Below, piece after piece: positions 24,432 through 36,092 of a stretch of 64,000 bases of DNA. Position numbers and translations under genes: made by a program. Where the stretch lies: the NCBI GenBank assembly GCA_033182465.1, contig CP137318.1, positions 1,116,001 to 1,180,000 of the forward strand, read 5' to 3'. A model generated the notes under the pieces. That model saw nothing but the letters and a program-made list of their open reading frames with translations. It had not been told where the DNA came from and did no database searches. Source of the stretch: Sanghuangporus weigelae (taxonomy: Eukaryota; Basidiomycota; Agaricomycetes; Hymenochaetales; Hymenochaetaceae). Within the stretch, counting starts at the first letter, position 1. The number at the start of each line of letters is the position of its first letter.

Positions 24432-27165
24432 GAGAACCTGAGTAGACGGAAGCATTATAAGATTGGGAAGACCCGCCCCTTGGCATTAACAAATATATGA
24501 GTGGTCGGGCACAGGCACACGTTCGACACGGGCTCCAATAATAATTATACGACAGGCCATGTTCGCGAGATAGATTTTGCTGAAAGCAAGGCCATGGGAA
24601 TATCGGAAAAATAGTCGAGGGGACAGAGCGCGGAGGAAAGAAATTTCCAGTCGGCGCTTGAACATGAAATTTTTTCGAGCGCTCTCTAGCCCATCCTCAA
24701 TCTTTCACCAAACGCCAACGCGAGATCTTTGAAAAACAAAAAAAGACGACAACGAATCACCTTACTCTGGAATTTGGAAGACTAGAGAAGCACAGGAGAT
24801 ACACACGCGTCACTTACAGTAACAATAGCTTCTCCGAGCGCATCGAAGGCTGACCGTATTTGCTGTATCGCCGGTCCGCCATGCATCTTTTCGCCTTCAC
24901 ATCTTCCCTTCCTCCTTTCAACAAGCTTGTCGTCGCAAGAAAGAGATGCCGCGCGAGGCCGAGCGAGCGCGTCTTCTTGTGTGCTGCCACCAAGCAGGAT
25001 GGTATTTGGCACGAAAGGCAAAGAGAATAGACGGAAGCTAATTCGCACTAAGGAATAGAATACGAAAAGGCCTGCCTAAACTCTCTGAAACTACGGAAGC
25101 CGAGAAGGACAGCGAGAGCCTCGGAAACCTTGCTAAAGGACGCCACCTGTGCCTTTTCAATTCAAACTGGAATAAACAAGCGCTGAGCCCCACTGGCAAT
25201 GGCTTCCCAAGTAAAGTACTAAGTACTCTTCCTTTCTCTTCTTCCTTTCTCTTCCTGCTCAGGCCGACGCCTCCTGGCGCTTCGGCACCGTGTGCCTTAT
25301 CTATCTGAACTCAAGCCGAGTTCAACACATGTTAGGTCTTCTGTATTCCTACACTCGGCCACAATTTCAAGAAGCATGAGGAGGAAAAGGAACTTCCGAA
25401 TTGAACCCTTTGACTTGGAACAAGAAAGCAACGGATGTGTCCGCGAGCCCCTCCGCCTTCCCTCCTCGCCAAGAATCAAGCAGGGTCGTGCGGGCGTGGA
25501 CGAAGCGGCTCTATTTTTGCTTCATCCGTCCTGCGGGAAGCTAATTGGTGGTAGCCAAATAGACCACCGATTCTCACAGATTCTCACTAGTGCTTCCTTT
25601 CCTCCTGCTTTCGCTTCAAGCCAATGCAAATGAAGAGGATTTGACAGACAGGCCCAGGTAGGCTATTGCCGCACTTTGCGCTTGATAGATCTGTCTACTG
25701 GCAGGACGTTACTCGTCCTGTATCAACATTAATGCATGCGTGCGAATACACGGCCGTTGCGTTCCCATCAGGATACGGGATACGCACATTCGCGTTTGCA
25801 TTTGTGCTATTCGTTCCTTCAACGCTAGCCAAGCCTCTCAAAGTCTCGAGCGTCTCGTTTGGCCGAACTAGCCGCCGTCACTTTCGCAGTCATAGCCGTT
25901 TTGAGGTCTAGCAACAATCTTAATGTAATCTTATTTCTTTCTAGCGTTTGTTCCATATGATACGGTAGTGAGTCCTATGATAATAAGCTATAAGTATGAA
26001 TTAGAATACATTTCGCCTGGCAGCTCAAGAGAAACGAGCGCCCGCAGTTCTTTCGTAGTGTACAGGAGATATGGATTGCAAGCAATCCTTCAATCATTGA
26101 ATCGACTGGGATTAGCCGTTCATAAAGAGCACAATATGCTTCATAATCACCGCCATCAGAGAGAACGTGCACTGATCCACTGGTGGAGATCAATCTCCAA
26201 AATGATCGGCCTTTTGATGAATGCGAAAACATGGCTGAAGTTAAAACCAGCGAGCGGCCATCGAAAACGTTGCTACCCTCATCCCACAGGCGATCACGAT
26301 CACCAGCTAGAAGCCTCCATGGAGAAAAGCGGCGGGCGAGAAAAGATACCGAGTAATTTGAGGGTAATTGACGGGACACTCAATCAGCGACACGATATAC
26401 AATACACACGCATACACACACGTATAGAACACACGAAAAGAAGTGTTCTGCTGAGTGGAGAAAAAAAAAGTGAAATTCTGCATAGAATAAATGAGAATAT
26501 CTGTGCGAATTGGTATGGGATTATTTGTAATTTCCATAGATAACAACGAATAAAAAAAATCGTGCTGGTGAGAGTTGCAACAAACAACTCCGTGATTGAT
26601 TCTTGCCAAAGCACGGCTAAAGGCGGCAATGCAGCGACAGACATGCAGCGATACATGACAACTTCAACAGGTCGGGAGAAATGCGAAGGGATGAAGTGTG
26701 CGTGTTGTACAGTACATTGCAAAGCAGGCAGGATGAAAAGCAAAGCAACGGAAAAAAACAGTCAAGAATATCCTGATGTCGTCGTTCGTGGTCGTGAGGA
26801 AAGGGTCCATGGATATGTGGTTGAAGAGGGTCGTCAAGCAGGCCATCGCGAAAAGCACGGGTTAGAACATCCCAGCGTCAAGATTGATCATGCAAATGCT
26901 AGTGACAATCGGCAAGGGTATAGTGAAATGCCAATTCGTAGCGACGGGTAAAGGATACGGATGGATGGTCGTGGGTGGAGATGATCGTAACAGCAAATAG
27001 CAAACGGCGGAAAAGATGGAAGTATAATAGTATATCGATGGAATAAAAAAAAGGGTAACAGTTAAGGGTGCAGTGAAGAAAGGCAAGCTGAGATAGTACA
27101 ACCATGCACCCGACAAACTTCCAAGAACTTCGTCTCTTTTACACTCTACACACCCCCTTTTCAAC

Positions 27166-27858
27166 CTAGAAGCCACCCAAACAACCGTCGAGCGACGACG
27201 CGGCGTACGAACGAGCCTTGTCTTCGGACTTGAAGCGCAAACTATCATCTCTCCGTTTTCGCTCCTTATCTCGCTTCTGCGAATCTTTCTTCGGTTGCGA
27301 GGAAGGTGCATGGGGGAGAAATGCGAGCGCCTTATCTAGCTGCTCTTGTGACGGCGAGGCGATCCGAATGGCATGTGCATAATGCTGACCAGCGGCGCCA
27401 GCGCCACATACGCTGTTGTATTCAGGCGGGGGTGAAACAACGCCGTCGCTGTCGTCTGACTCGGAAGAGATGTCTGGGACAAGCGCCGGTAGCCCGCGCG
27501 ACGAACTGAGCGCCTGCGACGGGCCGTAGTAAGGTATCCGCCCGTTCGCGCTTGCTACCGCAATGCGGGGGTGAGGGTGCTTCCCACTTTTCGGGGGACT
27601 CCCACTCGCAGGCTTGCAGTCATACGTCCGACCTGGACAGCCACGCTCGGGCAACGCACACTCATTGGGAGCGACGACTATTGGAGCCCTGTCGTACGAC
27701 TGTCCATCATGCGTATAGCCAGTCTGCGCGAGCGAGGGAGTAGGAGGGAAGTGGACCTGAGGCGGCTGAGGCGGATAAGGCAGTGCATGGGCGAGCGAAG
27801 GCGCGTTGGGTGAGGAGGGAGATTGTTTGAGAATCGAACGTGGCGCCATGGCTGGCAT
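27166..27858 (-). CDS. conserved basidiomycete protein, function unknown
   Basis: A single-exon gene of 230 residues from the first ATG (27858); MAPRSILK begins three codons later (27849) and may be the true start. I recognise the type from other basidiomycetes by its order of short blocks: APRSILKQSPSSPNAP, VHFPPTPSLAQT, YDRAPIVVAPNECALPERGC, a Pro/Ser linker, LVPDISSESDDSDG, and a Lys/Arg-rich C-terminal half. I know no assigned function. There is no signal peptide or membrane segment; the Pro-rich, charged composition suggests a disordered regulatory protein. It stands alone between two long gene-free stretches, which hints at large regulatory or untranslated regions. Confidence 0.85.
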   Translation of the reverse strand: MPAMAPRSILKQSPSSPNAPSLAHALPYPPQPPQVHFPPTPSLAQTGYTHDGQSYDRAPIVVAPNECALPERGCPGRTYDCKPASGSPPKSGKHPHPRIAVASANGRIPYYGPSQALSSSRGLPALVPDISSESDDSDGVVSPPPEYNSVCGAGAAGQHYAHAIRIASPSQEQLDKALAFLPHAPSSQPKKDSQKRDKERKRRDDSLRFKSEDKARSYAASSLDGCLGGF

Positions 27859-30126
27859 TAACTCGCTCAGCGATGAATCGAAACGGTTTTAAAACTTTCG
27901 AGACACGGAGAGAAGACGAGAAGGGTCTGTTGTAAATATTTGATTAAATTTTCCGCGACGAGCGCTATGAGGAGAGGGAGGAGAGTAGAATTTGCTGTTG
28001 ACGCTGGAGAAGAGACCTCGAACGAAGTCCTACACGACGAGCACGCCGCAGAGGAAGACGACTATGCGCCCCGATAGGTTATTGAGATATCGGTTCGCGC
28101 ATACTGGCGAGGAGAGAGGATGGGAGAGCTAACCAGTGCAAGTGAGGAGGATGAGAGACGAGACGAGAGTTGCGGTATAAGAGCATCTTGTTTTGCCTCT
28201 GTTTGCCGGTTGTCTTCCCTCGTTTGTTTCACACGCTCCACGTGACGCGGCAGCCGAAGTTTCCCGACCCGACAGCCAATAAATTGAATTCCGAATATAT
28301 TTACTGTGTATCTGTCCAATTATAGCAGTTTCCCGGTTTGATGCGCTGCGTTCGTTTTCTCGAGAGCCATGCCCACTTTGCTCATCATCGATATCCCCTC
28401 ATTCCCTGACCTGAGACCTGTCTCTCAACGTCTAATCCCCGCTTTCTTCCTCTTCTTTAATGAGACAGCGTGATGCTCAGGACATTCGCATTCCCGACAG
28501 CGGCTTCTCCTGTCTCTCTTTCGGTTTCGAGTGTCTGTGCGTAACATGCTGACGCAAGCATTGCAGTCGTGTTCGGAGAAGAGGGGCCGCCTCATTTCCT
28601 TCTTAGTAAATTCACCTCACTTCCCGTAATTCATTCCCCACGCGTCCTTTCCCTGAGTTGGTCCCGTCCTTCCGTCCTTCCTTTCCTTTCCCTCCCTTGC
28701 ATCTTCCTTTCCACTTCTCTCCTCCGCCGTGATAGTCAAAATAAGTCCATGTGCAAGATTTTCTATGCAGGTATATCTTATATATATTCCAAATCCTTCA
28801 AATCTAGCCTAGTCTGTCTGCCCGATTGCCCTGTCGTGTCTGTGCATGCTGCTCCACTCTCCTGGAGTTTGGTTATCCACATGTGATATGTTCCGCAGCG
28901 GCCCTATCCTTGCATCTCCCAAATCATCCTCATTTTCAAAAGCTAATTCTTTCCGCCAACATGCTTTCTGAGGAGCACCAGACACGCTTCCTTCACGACA
29001 AATGCCTTCATTTCGCCTCCACTTGTTATTATCATCTTGTCCTGTGACCTACAGAGTCTGCACATCTACATGCAACTGTACCATGTACAATTGCATGTTC
29101 CGATCAGCTTGCCGACATTATTTTTTCCTTCTAATTATGTTTTCATTCTTGGAACGGAATCCATTTCATTTTATAAAGGGCACTCGTGCCGTATGTCCGT
29201 GCAACAAAAAAAGAATAAAACTGTTGCAAGAATACGAGACAATTATCGATTGGTGGTGTTGATGCGCTATGTCCAAGAGAAAGACGCAAATGAATTGAGT
29301 AAAGAAAAGAGCAGGACTGGAAGAATAATCTAACAAGCACAAAAATAGCTGCGTATGAAGACGATTGCCGCGACGAAAATAAGTAATTGGCACTTGATCA
29401 GAACATATAGAAGAACGAGAAAAGGTATTCAATGAGTGAACACAATTAATGACGAAAAGGACAGCAATGCGGCGCGGCAGGTCGCAATTCAGCAGAACAG
29501 CAGGTCCATCGAGACGAAATCCGGTAGGAAATGGAGGAAGAGATCAAAATACGCGAAAAGATATCGACACCGGTATCAATTCAATTCCCTTGCGGAGCTA
29601 TATGCATCTTCAAAGGAGAAATGTGGAGGGCACAACATACATAGAACGCTCCCACTCCTCCTCATGCAAACTTAGCTTATTCGCTGAGTCGCCAGAAGAC
29701 TCCACAACTCCGTTCCTACGTGGCCCGTTTTCCGTAAAACTCGTGTACGCAAGATCTTTCTAGCGTCTGCATCAAAATTGAATTGCTGAACTGCACAGAA
29801 ATATGGCGCTGGGAAGGCGTCCGCTAGTCGGAAACGAGCGGGTTTGGTAGATGGAATGAGAGCTAGTGACCACGTTGACCAGAGCAGCCAAACCTCTGGA
29901 AACACAAATATCACGCAGAAACGTTTCATAGGCCATATCGCATACGAACTCCCCGCCGCGCTCCACATCCTCATCGTCATGCTTGTCCCTCTCAGCTCCT
30001 CGTGATTATGATTAACCTCTTCAACCCTTCTGAATTAGCCCCTGACAGTAGCGCCTCCAGGGTAAGAACAGTTCACGCTGACGTCTGCATCGTATCAATC
30101 CGCACAATCTCATCGATATTCCCCCA
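27859..30126. other. 2.3 kb upstream region without genes
   Basis: This lies between the start of the conserved gene at 27858 and the stop of the DUF726 gene at 30127. No supportable coding region is seen. A long pyrimidine-rich run lies at about 28620-28735 on the + strand. The length suggests an extended promoter or long leader for the gene at 27858 and a long 3' untranslated region for the DUF726 gene. Confidence 0.45.
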
Positions 30127-33100
30127 TCAGCTCCACGGATTCGCGTTGATGTTGAGCGAAGATGCATTCGCCTTGCTGTTCTTCGTTGGTAAAGGCGGTG
30201 GGGTCCACTCGTCATCCTTTTGCCTCCGGTCAGTGCCAGAAGCGAGATCCGACGTGGACATGGCGAAAGGATTGAGAATGTCCGCGGGCAAAGCTGCAGT
30301 TGCAGATGGAGATGAGAACGGGCTCCGCAAAGCCGCATCCACTCTCGTCTCCTCGTTAATTGTGGTAACAGACGACGATTCCCACAAACTTCCTGCTGGT
30401 CCAGCAAAACTCAGCTTAGGTGTCTCCTCCGGTACGCTCCTTGTTAAATTTGATGTATACGGATCCGAAAAACCGATACCCAATCCTGTTGACCATGTGT
30501 CTCGCGTTCCAGCCGGGACAGAACTACCCCAGTAGTTGGAATACGTGGAATGTGATGATGAGGTGACATCGGATACACCGGGCTTGCCATCGGAGAAATT
30601 ATTTCCTAGATCTGTCGGGTCAGCCAGCGAAACAGACCGCGCAAACGAATTCGACAGATCCCGACTTGGTCCTAAAGCTGACACCGATGAGGTTGCAAAT
30701 GCAGAGTTCACGGAACTTGGACCGAGCGCAGATGAAATGTCACCATCGGTTTCATCGCTCCCGTCGTCGCCGAAACGAGGTCCAGATCCAAACAAAGGTG
30801 AGCTGACAACACGGTGAGTTGTAAAGACGTCCGGACGAGGCGCCGCGGAGGCACTGCGTTCTTTGTCAAGATCCTTCGAGAGCACAGGAGGTGGAGGTAC
30901 GCTCTCCGGTCGGCCCGATGCTTCATGAGGCAGTGGTGTATCAAGCCGAGCACGAGGAGTCTGCGCGACTGGTGCATGTAGCACGCTTGTATCAGCCTCT
31001 GCATCTGCATCTGCAATCGCCTCCTTTATTGCTCTGAAATCAAATCCTGCGCGGAATGGCACTTTATCGCTGCCTGCCTCGCTAACATCGGAAGCTCGTG
31101 GTGTCGTTGGAGGAGTTTCTTTCGGTGAGGTAATCGTGGATGCTGAGTCACCGGCAGGAGTAGGCGTTTTGGAGTGCTCGAGCCGTTCTGGAAGATCGTC
31201 GTCTTCCGTCGATGATGGTGCTGGCTGCTTTTCCACGCTAGACACCGTAGGCGGATGGGATGGCGGTCGTGATGGTCGTGACGCTTTCGGATCGACCTTG
31301 CTAATTCGACGTGAGAACCAACTCTTCTTCTTAGGCTGCTCTTCTCCTTCTCTCACTACTATACGGTCTTCTTTGAAGTCCGGTTCCTGTAGGCAGAAGA
31401 CGGTTGAGAAGGATTGATCATCGCAAAGTTAGACATTTGTGAGAATATATGAGAAATTTTATTGAAATCCGGAATGTAAAGACGAAAACGGAAAATGCAC
31501 GTTCATGGAAGAGGTATAGGATGCTCACCTCTGGCTCATCGAAGTAATCTGCCGAGACGGGGAAACCAAGTTGGTCTAGAATAAGAGGCATAAACGTGCG
31601 ATAGCTCATATGTCCGGCAATCTTGTCTGTAACGTCCACGTTCTCCAGACCCGGTATATCTGTCACAGGTCGTAAACCAGCAATGTTTTGCAATCCACCA
31701 CTCGTCGCACGAAATAGATAGTTCAATACCCAGTCATTACGGGCATAGCCGTTTACAAAGCGACCAGAGACGACAGATCGAGCTTGAAGCCAGTTTTGCT
31801 TCGACGCCGTAAGAGTTGCTCCCAACATGAATACGTCTTGAACTATTCCGTACGCTTTGCGTTTGGCCAGTTCGAGCAAGCAATAGAAAATCATGCGAGC
31901 TCCGAGCGAGAAACCTACGAGAATTATGGGACGGACACCAAGATGCCGTTGAATGAGAACATCAGCCAGTACGAGTCCTGCAACCTTTGCACGATCGAGG
32001 GCATTGTTCCACGGATTGTCGATGAGATAACCAAGTTTCGTCAGAACTAGACTACCATCAGTAATGTGGCAAATTCACGTGGCACCAGACTTACGAATAG
32101 GCCATTGTAATGCAGACATGAGGGCAGTCATGACGGTTGCCTGTAGCACAGTCTGGCTTACTTGACTTAGAACCTCCGAAGTCAGGATTTTTAGTGCACT
32201 ACCCGTTTCGCCTAACATCTCGGGCTCCCACAGAACGCTGAAGACGTCGCCAACAACAGGATCAAGGACACTGAACGGTAAACGAACATCATCCTTCGCC
32301 GATGTCATAAATCTAAGCTAGGATTAGCTTCTGTTTGTTGCAAGAATAAAGACACATACCCAGAGACAGTGAGGATGCAGTTTACACGCTTGTTGTTATG
32401 CAGAGGCAACTGTTGAAACTGTATAAGTTGCTTGTCGCCCTTGATGAAACAGAGAACTCACGAGGTCAAAGGTCCGCACATGCTGAGTTCTTCGCGCCAT
32501 GCCACGAGCAGCAATACCAGACCCTGTCAGAGTCCCAGCAGTTGCAATAACGGCAGTACCTCCCGTTCCCGCCAAGAATGCCGATGTGCCGGTTACACCA
32601 ATGGTGGTGAAGGCACCTGCAAGACCTGCTCCAATGACAGGAGCAAGAATGCCAGCAGAAAGTCCAATGACCAGTCCTCCACCTAACATCTAATGTCAGA
32701 CCATGGTCTCCCCGTACCCGAATGAAGCGCACCTAATGTCGCAAGACCCAACATTGCATATCTTCTCCTCTTCGCAGTCTTTACTCGCCCTTCAATTATA
32801 TCCTTCTGTTCCAACTTCTCAACGCCTTCCTGGATTTCCAGAGCTTCCGAGACACGTTGCTCGAACTTAACAATGTCCAGCCAGCCTAATCCCATCTTAA
32901 GCGCAACCATCTCAAGAAGGACACGCGATCGAGCATCGTAGACACTATCAGCAATAAGGATTAGAAACAAGTCGCAGAGAACCGTCCATCGAATGTCTAA
33001 TGTAACATCCTTGTCGGCAGCGGATAACGAAGTGCTGACGCCCGGCATCGGGTCAGAAGTACTAGCAGGTAGAACATTAGCCGTAGTTTGGTAAGGAGCG

Positions 33101-33949
33101 GATGGTGTAATTGGCGTTTTCGGTACTGAGGATGTTGTTACGTCCTCTGTGATATCCTCTGCACGAGATTCCTCTTCTTCCAGTCTCCGTTGCTCCGCCT
33201 CTTTCTCCGCCAGCTCTTTCTTTCTCCCTTCTACGGGATCGTATTCAGGATTCGCAACAATATGCGTAGTCATGAGAGAAGGCACCAGATCTGATGCTTG
33301 TACGCCGTGCTCAGCCAGAGTTTCAATCATCTTCTGCTCTATCTGAAGCATTCAGTGATACAAACAATATTTCAATAACTGACTACCTACCCGGCGTCTC
33401 GAGCTCCATGTGATAGTATAACCGACCCATGATCTTTAAGGACCATAGTTTCAGGGATTCTATGGCGGATTTCAATTCTTTAGCTTTAACAATCTCGAGT
33501 GCTCTGGCCATCTCCTTCGTTACGAGGAAGCATACGCCGACGTACGCTATACGCTGTGCCTCGGTCAGCATATCCTTTGTGGCCTGCATTTGGCTGAGAG
33601 GTGTCATTGCTTTGTCTTCGTTGAATAGGAACCTCGTTCGTAGATGAACCTCATCGTTCTCATCCTCTTCGTCCAGTCGTAATCGCGTATAGTCGTTGTA
33701 TTCCTCCTCTTTCGTAACAGTCTTCTCCCTCCACTCCTGCCCTCGGTTATCGAAGTCGATCAGATTCCCGGTAGCATTCATGGTCTTCTCTTTATCTGGT
33801 GTAACATAGTGAAACCTCTTCCTATCCTCCTCGTCCAAGCCGTTAGCGAATTCATCTCGGATGACGGGCATCTCTTGCCATCCTTCATCGTCGTCGTCGA
33901 AGAAAGCATTAGAATGGGTGCTTGTGCCAGCTTTTGGTGGAGGTTGCAT
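30127..33949 (-). CDS. DUF726 (TMCO4-like) membrane protein with alpha/beta-hydrolase fold
   Basis: Homologue of the TMCO4/DUF726 family, a membrane protein with a lipase-like fold and no well-defined substrate. The N-terminal exon (MQPPPKAGTSTHS..., start 33949) is acidic. A Lys/Glu-rich helical segment follows (32740-33350), then a Gly/Ala-rich hydrophobic region (GGGLVIGLSAGILAPVIGAG and GTGGTAVIATAGTLTGSGIA, about 32480-32690). The hydrolase core includes a nucleophile elbow, VGFSLGARM, near 31890-31915, then QDVFMLGATLTA, VVSGRFVNGYARNDWVLNYL and ENVDVTDKIAGHMSY. A long Ser/Pro-rich tail (30127-31390) closes the protein. An intron of about 150 bases near 31385-31530 is longer than the others. 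I chose the start because it precedes the acidic block and has no competing upstream ATG. Confidence 0.88.
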
Positions 33950-34213
33950 TTGCGAGGCAAGAATCTATTTGAGGTGAATATAATCCGGAGACGAAGAATT
34001 AAAGTGAGAGTGGCATGAGACTCAAAGATGTGAGCGCTGGGTTCGTGAGGTGAGGTAAGGATTATCCATGGACCCGAAGTGGCCGGCACGTACGAATGAC
34101 GCTGACCTCATTAACACGCCTCCGCCGCGCCGCAGCCTCTCAAAAATTCAGAAAATTCCTCAAAAAATACAGATTCACAGTGATCAAGTACAGAGTACGG
34201 AAATCTATATGAA

Positions 34214-34886
34214 TCAATCACGAAGCGGTACTGGTAGTTTGATTTTGGCCTGTCGTTCCTCGAACTTTTTGCGTGACTCCTCCTGCTTCTTAGCTGCTTT
34301 TATTCGCCGTTGGCGCTTCCTCCGGCCAGCACCACGCTTTCTACCTTCGACAATAACAGGCTCTGTCATGCGTTTTCTGCCGCGCGCAACGCGCTCAGCG
34401 CGGTCTTTTTCACGTTTCTTGTCACGTTTTCGAAGTGAAGGCATAGAACTCTTCAATAATGCTCCGTATGCGGTATGAAACTTGCCAAGTTCCCCCGGGA
34501 GAACCTGAGTATCTATGAAGTTAATAATGACAGTTTTTGATCTGCCCAGAGGACCCAGGGATCTCACATGAGTGGAGAATTTGACCTTCTTGCCATCGGT
34601 CGCTCGCAGAATGCAGGGATATTCCTTTGCATCAGATAATCCTTCCACAATACTCGTATGAGCATCCCCACCACCATAAATCACTTCAACTTGAAGTCAG
34701 CTACGAACATGCTGGGAAGGAGAAGAGAACGGACATCGTTTATGAGTGAGCCATATTGATGATCCCTTCTGATTTGACGATTCAAACAGAGACGCCAGCT
34801 GCTTGAGAAACTGAATACTTATATAAGAGATACATCCGATTGAAAGTCGGGGGAGCGCATACCGTGTCGTTGTCTACAAACTGCAT
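34214..34886 (-). CDS. SRP14: signal recognition particle 14 kDa subunit
   Basis: Component of the Alu domain of the signal recognition particle, which with its partner holds translation while the ribosome docks at the ER. Four exons were read. The first is a tiny 24-base exon encoding MQFVDNDT (34863-34886). It is spliced to FLKQLASLFESSNQKGSS, then to FEVIYGGGDAHTSIVEG with YPCILRATDGKKVKFSTH, and after a 63-base intron to VLPGELGKFHTAYGALLKSS. The protein ends in a very basic tail, KRDKKREKDRAERVARGRKR onward, typical of fungal SRP14. One intron begins GTCCGT. The length is about 150 residues. It is head-to-head with the ankyrin gene (178 bases). Confidence 0.92.
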
Positions 34887-35064
34887 GGGTCAGTTTACAA
34901 GATCGAAAGCAAAGGCATTTATTTCTCGTCAAAATCTTCAAAGTCGATCACGTGCAGATGATCGACTGATCTACCGACGACGCGCTCTCGTGCCGTACCG
35001 TACCGTGACTACCTTAGTACCTACTTTCTTTGTACTGCATCTACTACTTTCTGGAGGCTTCATA
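34887..35064. promoter_or_regulatory. divergent promoter, SRP14 / ankyrin gene
   Basis: These 178 bases lie between two outward-facing start codons, so the region must drive both genes. A short direct repeat, cgtaccgtaccgt, lies near 34994-35006. No TATA box is clear. Confidence 0.5.
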
Positions 35065-35897
35065 ATGGCATCCGATGGCGCATCAAATAGTATGGAATCA
35101 GATGTCTCTTCTCTTCTCCGACATAAATTGCTCATGGTCATATAGATGAACGCCTACTAGCTGCTGCGCGAGAGGACAACGAGGAGATACTCCTGGAGGT
35201 ATTTGAGGAAGGGAACTTTGATATCAACCTCAAAGACGGGTGCGTCTCTTAGTTTACGCTCCAGCTGCAAATTTGAAATCTCATGCTGCTGATTCTTGCT
35301 CAGCCTTGGAAATACAGGCAAGCTACAGGCGTTGTTATGTAGATGCATATAACCTAAACACGATTACTCGATACGTAGCGTTGCATTACGCGTGAGCCTG
35401 TCTCGAGCCCGTACGATCCTTTCTACTGACATGCGCTCGCAGTGTCTCTCATGGATCAACGACCGTCCTTGAACATCTGCTAGAGTACGATGGGTGCGAT
35501 GTAGATCCGATCAACCGTCTAGAGGGAGCTACACCTTTACACCTGGCACTGAAACTAGAAGACCCTGAGCTTCGGCTCCACATTGCAAACAGTCTGTTAG
35601 AGGCCGGGGCTGATACAACGTACGTCGTCGCCGTCCGTTTCCTCAAGCTGATTTGTATCAATTGGCTACATTTGGTATCAGCATCAAGGACAAAGAGGGA
35701 GACACAGCATTGGACCTATTGCGACCCGGAGACGATGAGCTACGGAAGTTAATACGGAAATCGCAGGCGTCTAGCAGTGTATCTAAGGGGGATATAGCTG
35801 ACGATGGTAAGAACGCGTTTATTTCCGCTTACACTAAGCTGAGCCCGTTTCAGATGACGATGAAGGCTCAGAAGGCTCTGGCTCCGAGTCTGAGTAG
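35065..35897 (+). CDS. small ankyrin-repeat protein
   Basis: A cytosolic or nuclear ankyrin protein of about 160-180 residues, similar in plan to yeast Ycr051w. The start MASDGASN is spliced to NERLLAAAREDNEEILLEVF. Ankyrin repeats follow: DGLGNTALHYAVSHGSTTVL, then LEGATPLHLALKLEDPELRL with LLEAGADTTIKDKEGDTALD. The protein ends in an acidic tail, DDDDEGSEGSGSESE. The gene has at least six introns. Two consecutive micro-exons (35304-35317 and 35379-35391) are separated by an intron that begins GC (35318-35378). The joined peptide fits the ankyrin consensus exactly, which supports this splicing. The role is unknown; such proteins often act as assembly factors. Confidence 0.87.
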
Positions 35898-36092
35898 TTT
35901 TAGACAGTCACGACTTCGAACGACCTACGAGAAGCGGTTTCTTGACATGCAATTGATAGAGCTGAAACTGTGTTATCTATCCAAGCGTTTGTACCTTTAA
36001 TCAACTTGCGGGATATGAATAGAACTTATTCTATCGAAGAAGGACAGCGCATTGGAATTAATACATCGACAATCTATATAACTTCTAGCAAG

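Larger units (their letters stand above)
19265..27165. other. 7.9 kb gene-poor stretch
   Basis: I find no gene here that I can support. All open frames are short (at most about 190 codons), have no recognised domain and do not join through plausible introns. The longest forward candidate near the middle is 20515-20865 (116 codons). Visible features are a near-identical palindromic 19-mer at 23103 and 24413, a tandem 13-base cttcctttctctt pair at 25228-25253, and a CA-rich tract at about 26391-26430. No tRNA was recognised. It could hold long untranslated regions, non-coding RNA, or decayed repeats. Confidence 0.55.

Noticed and set aside
25968-26743. Overlapping frames on both strands, up to 191 codons
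   Set aside because: Low-complexity CA/A-rich sequence produces frames on both strands; neither looks like protein.
30536-31417. Plus-strand frames antisense to the Ser/Pro-rich tail of the DUF726 gene
   Set aside because: They follow from biased codon use in the true minus-strand exon and have no homology I recognise.
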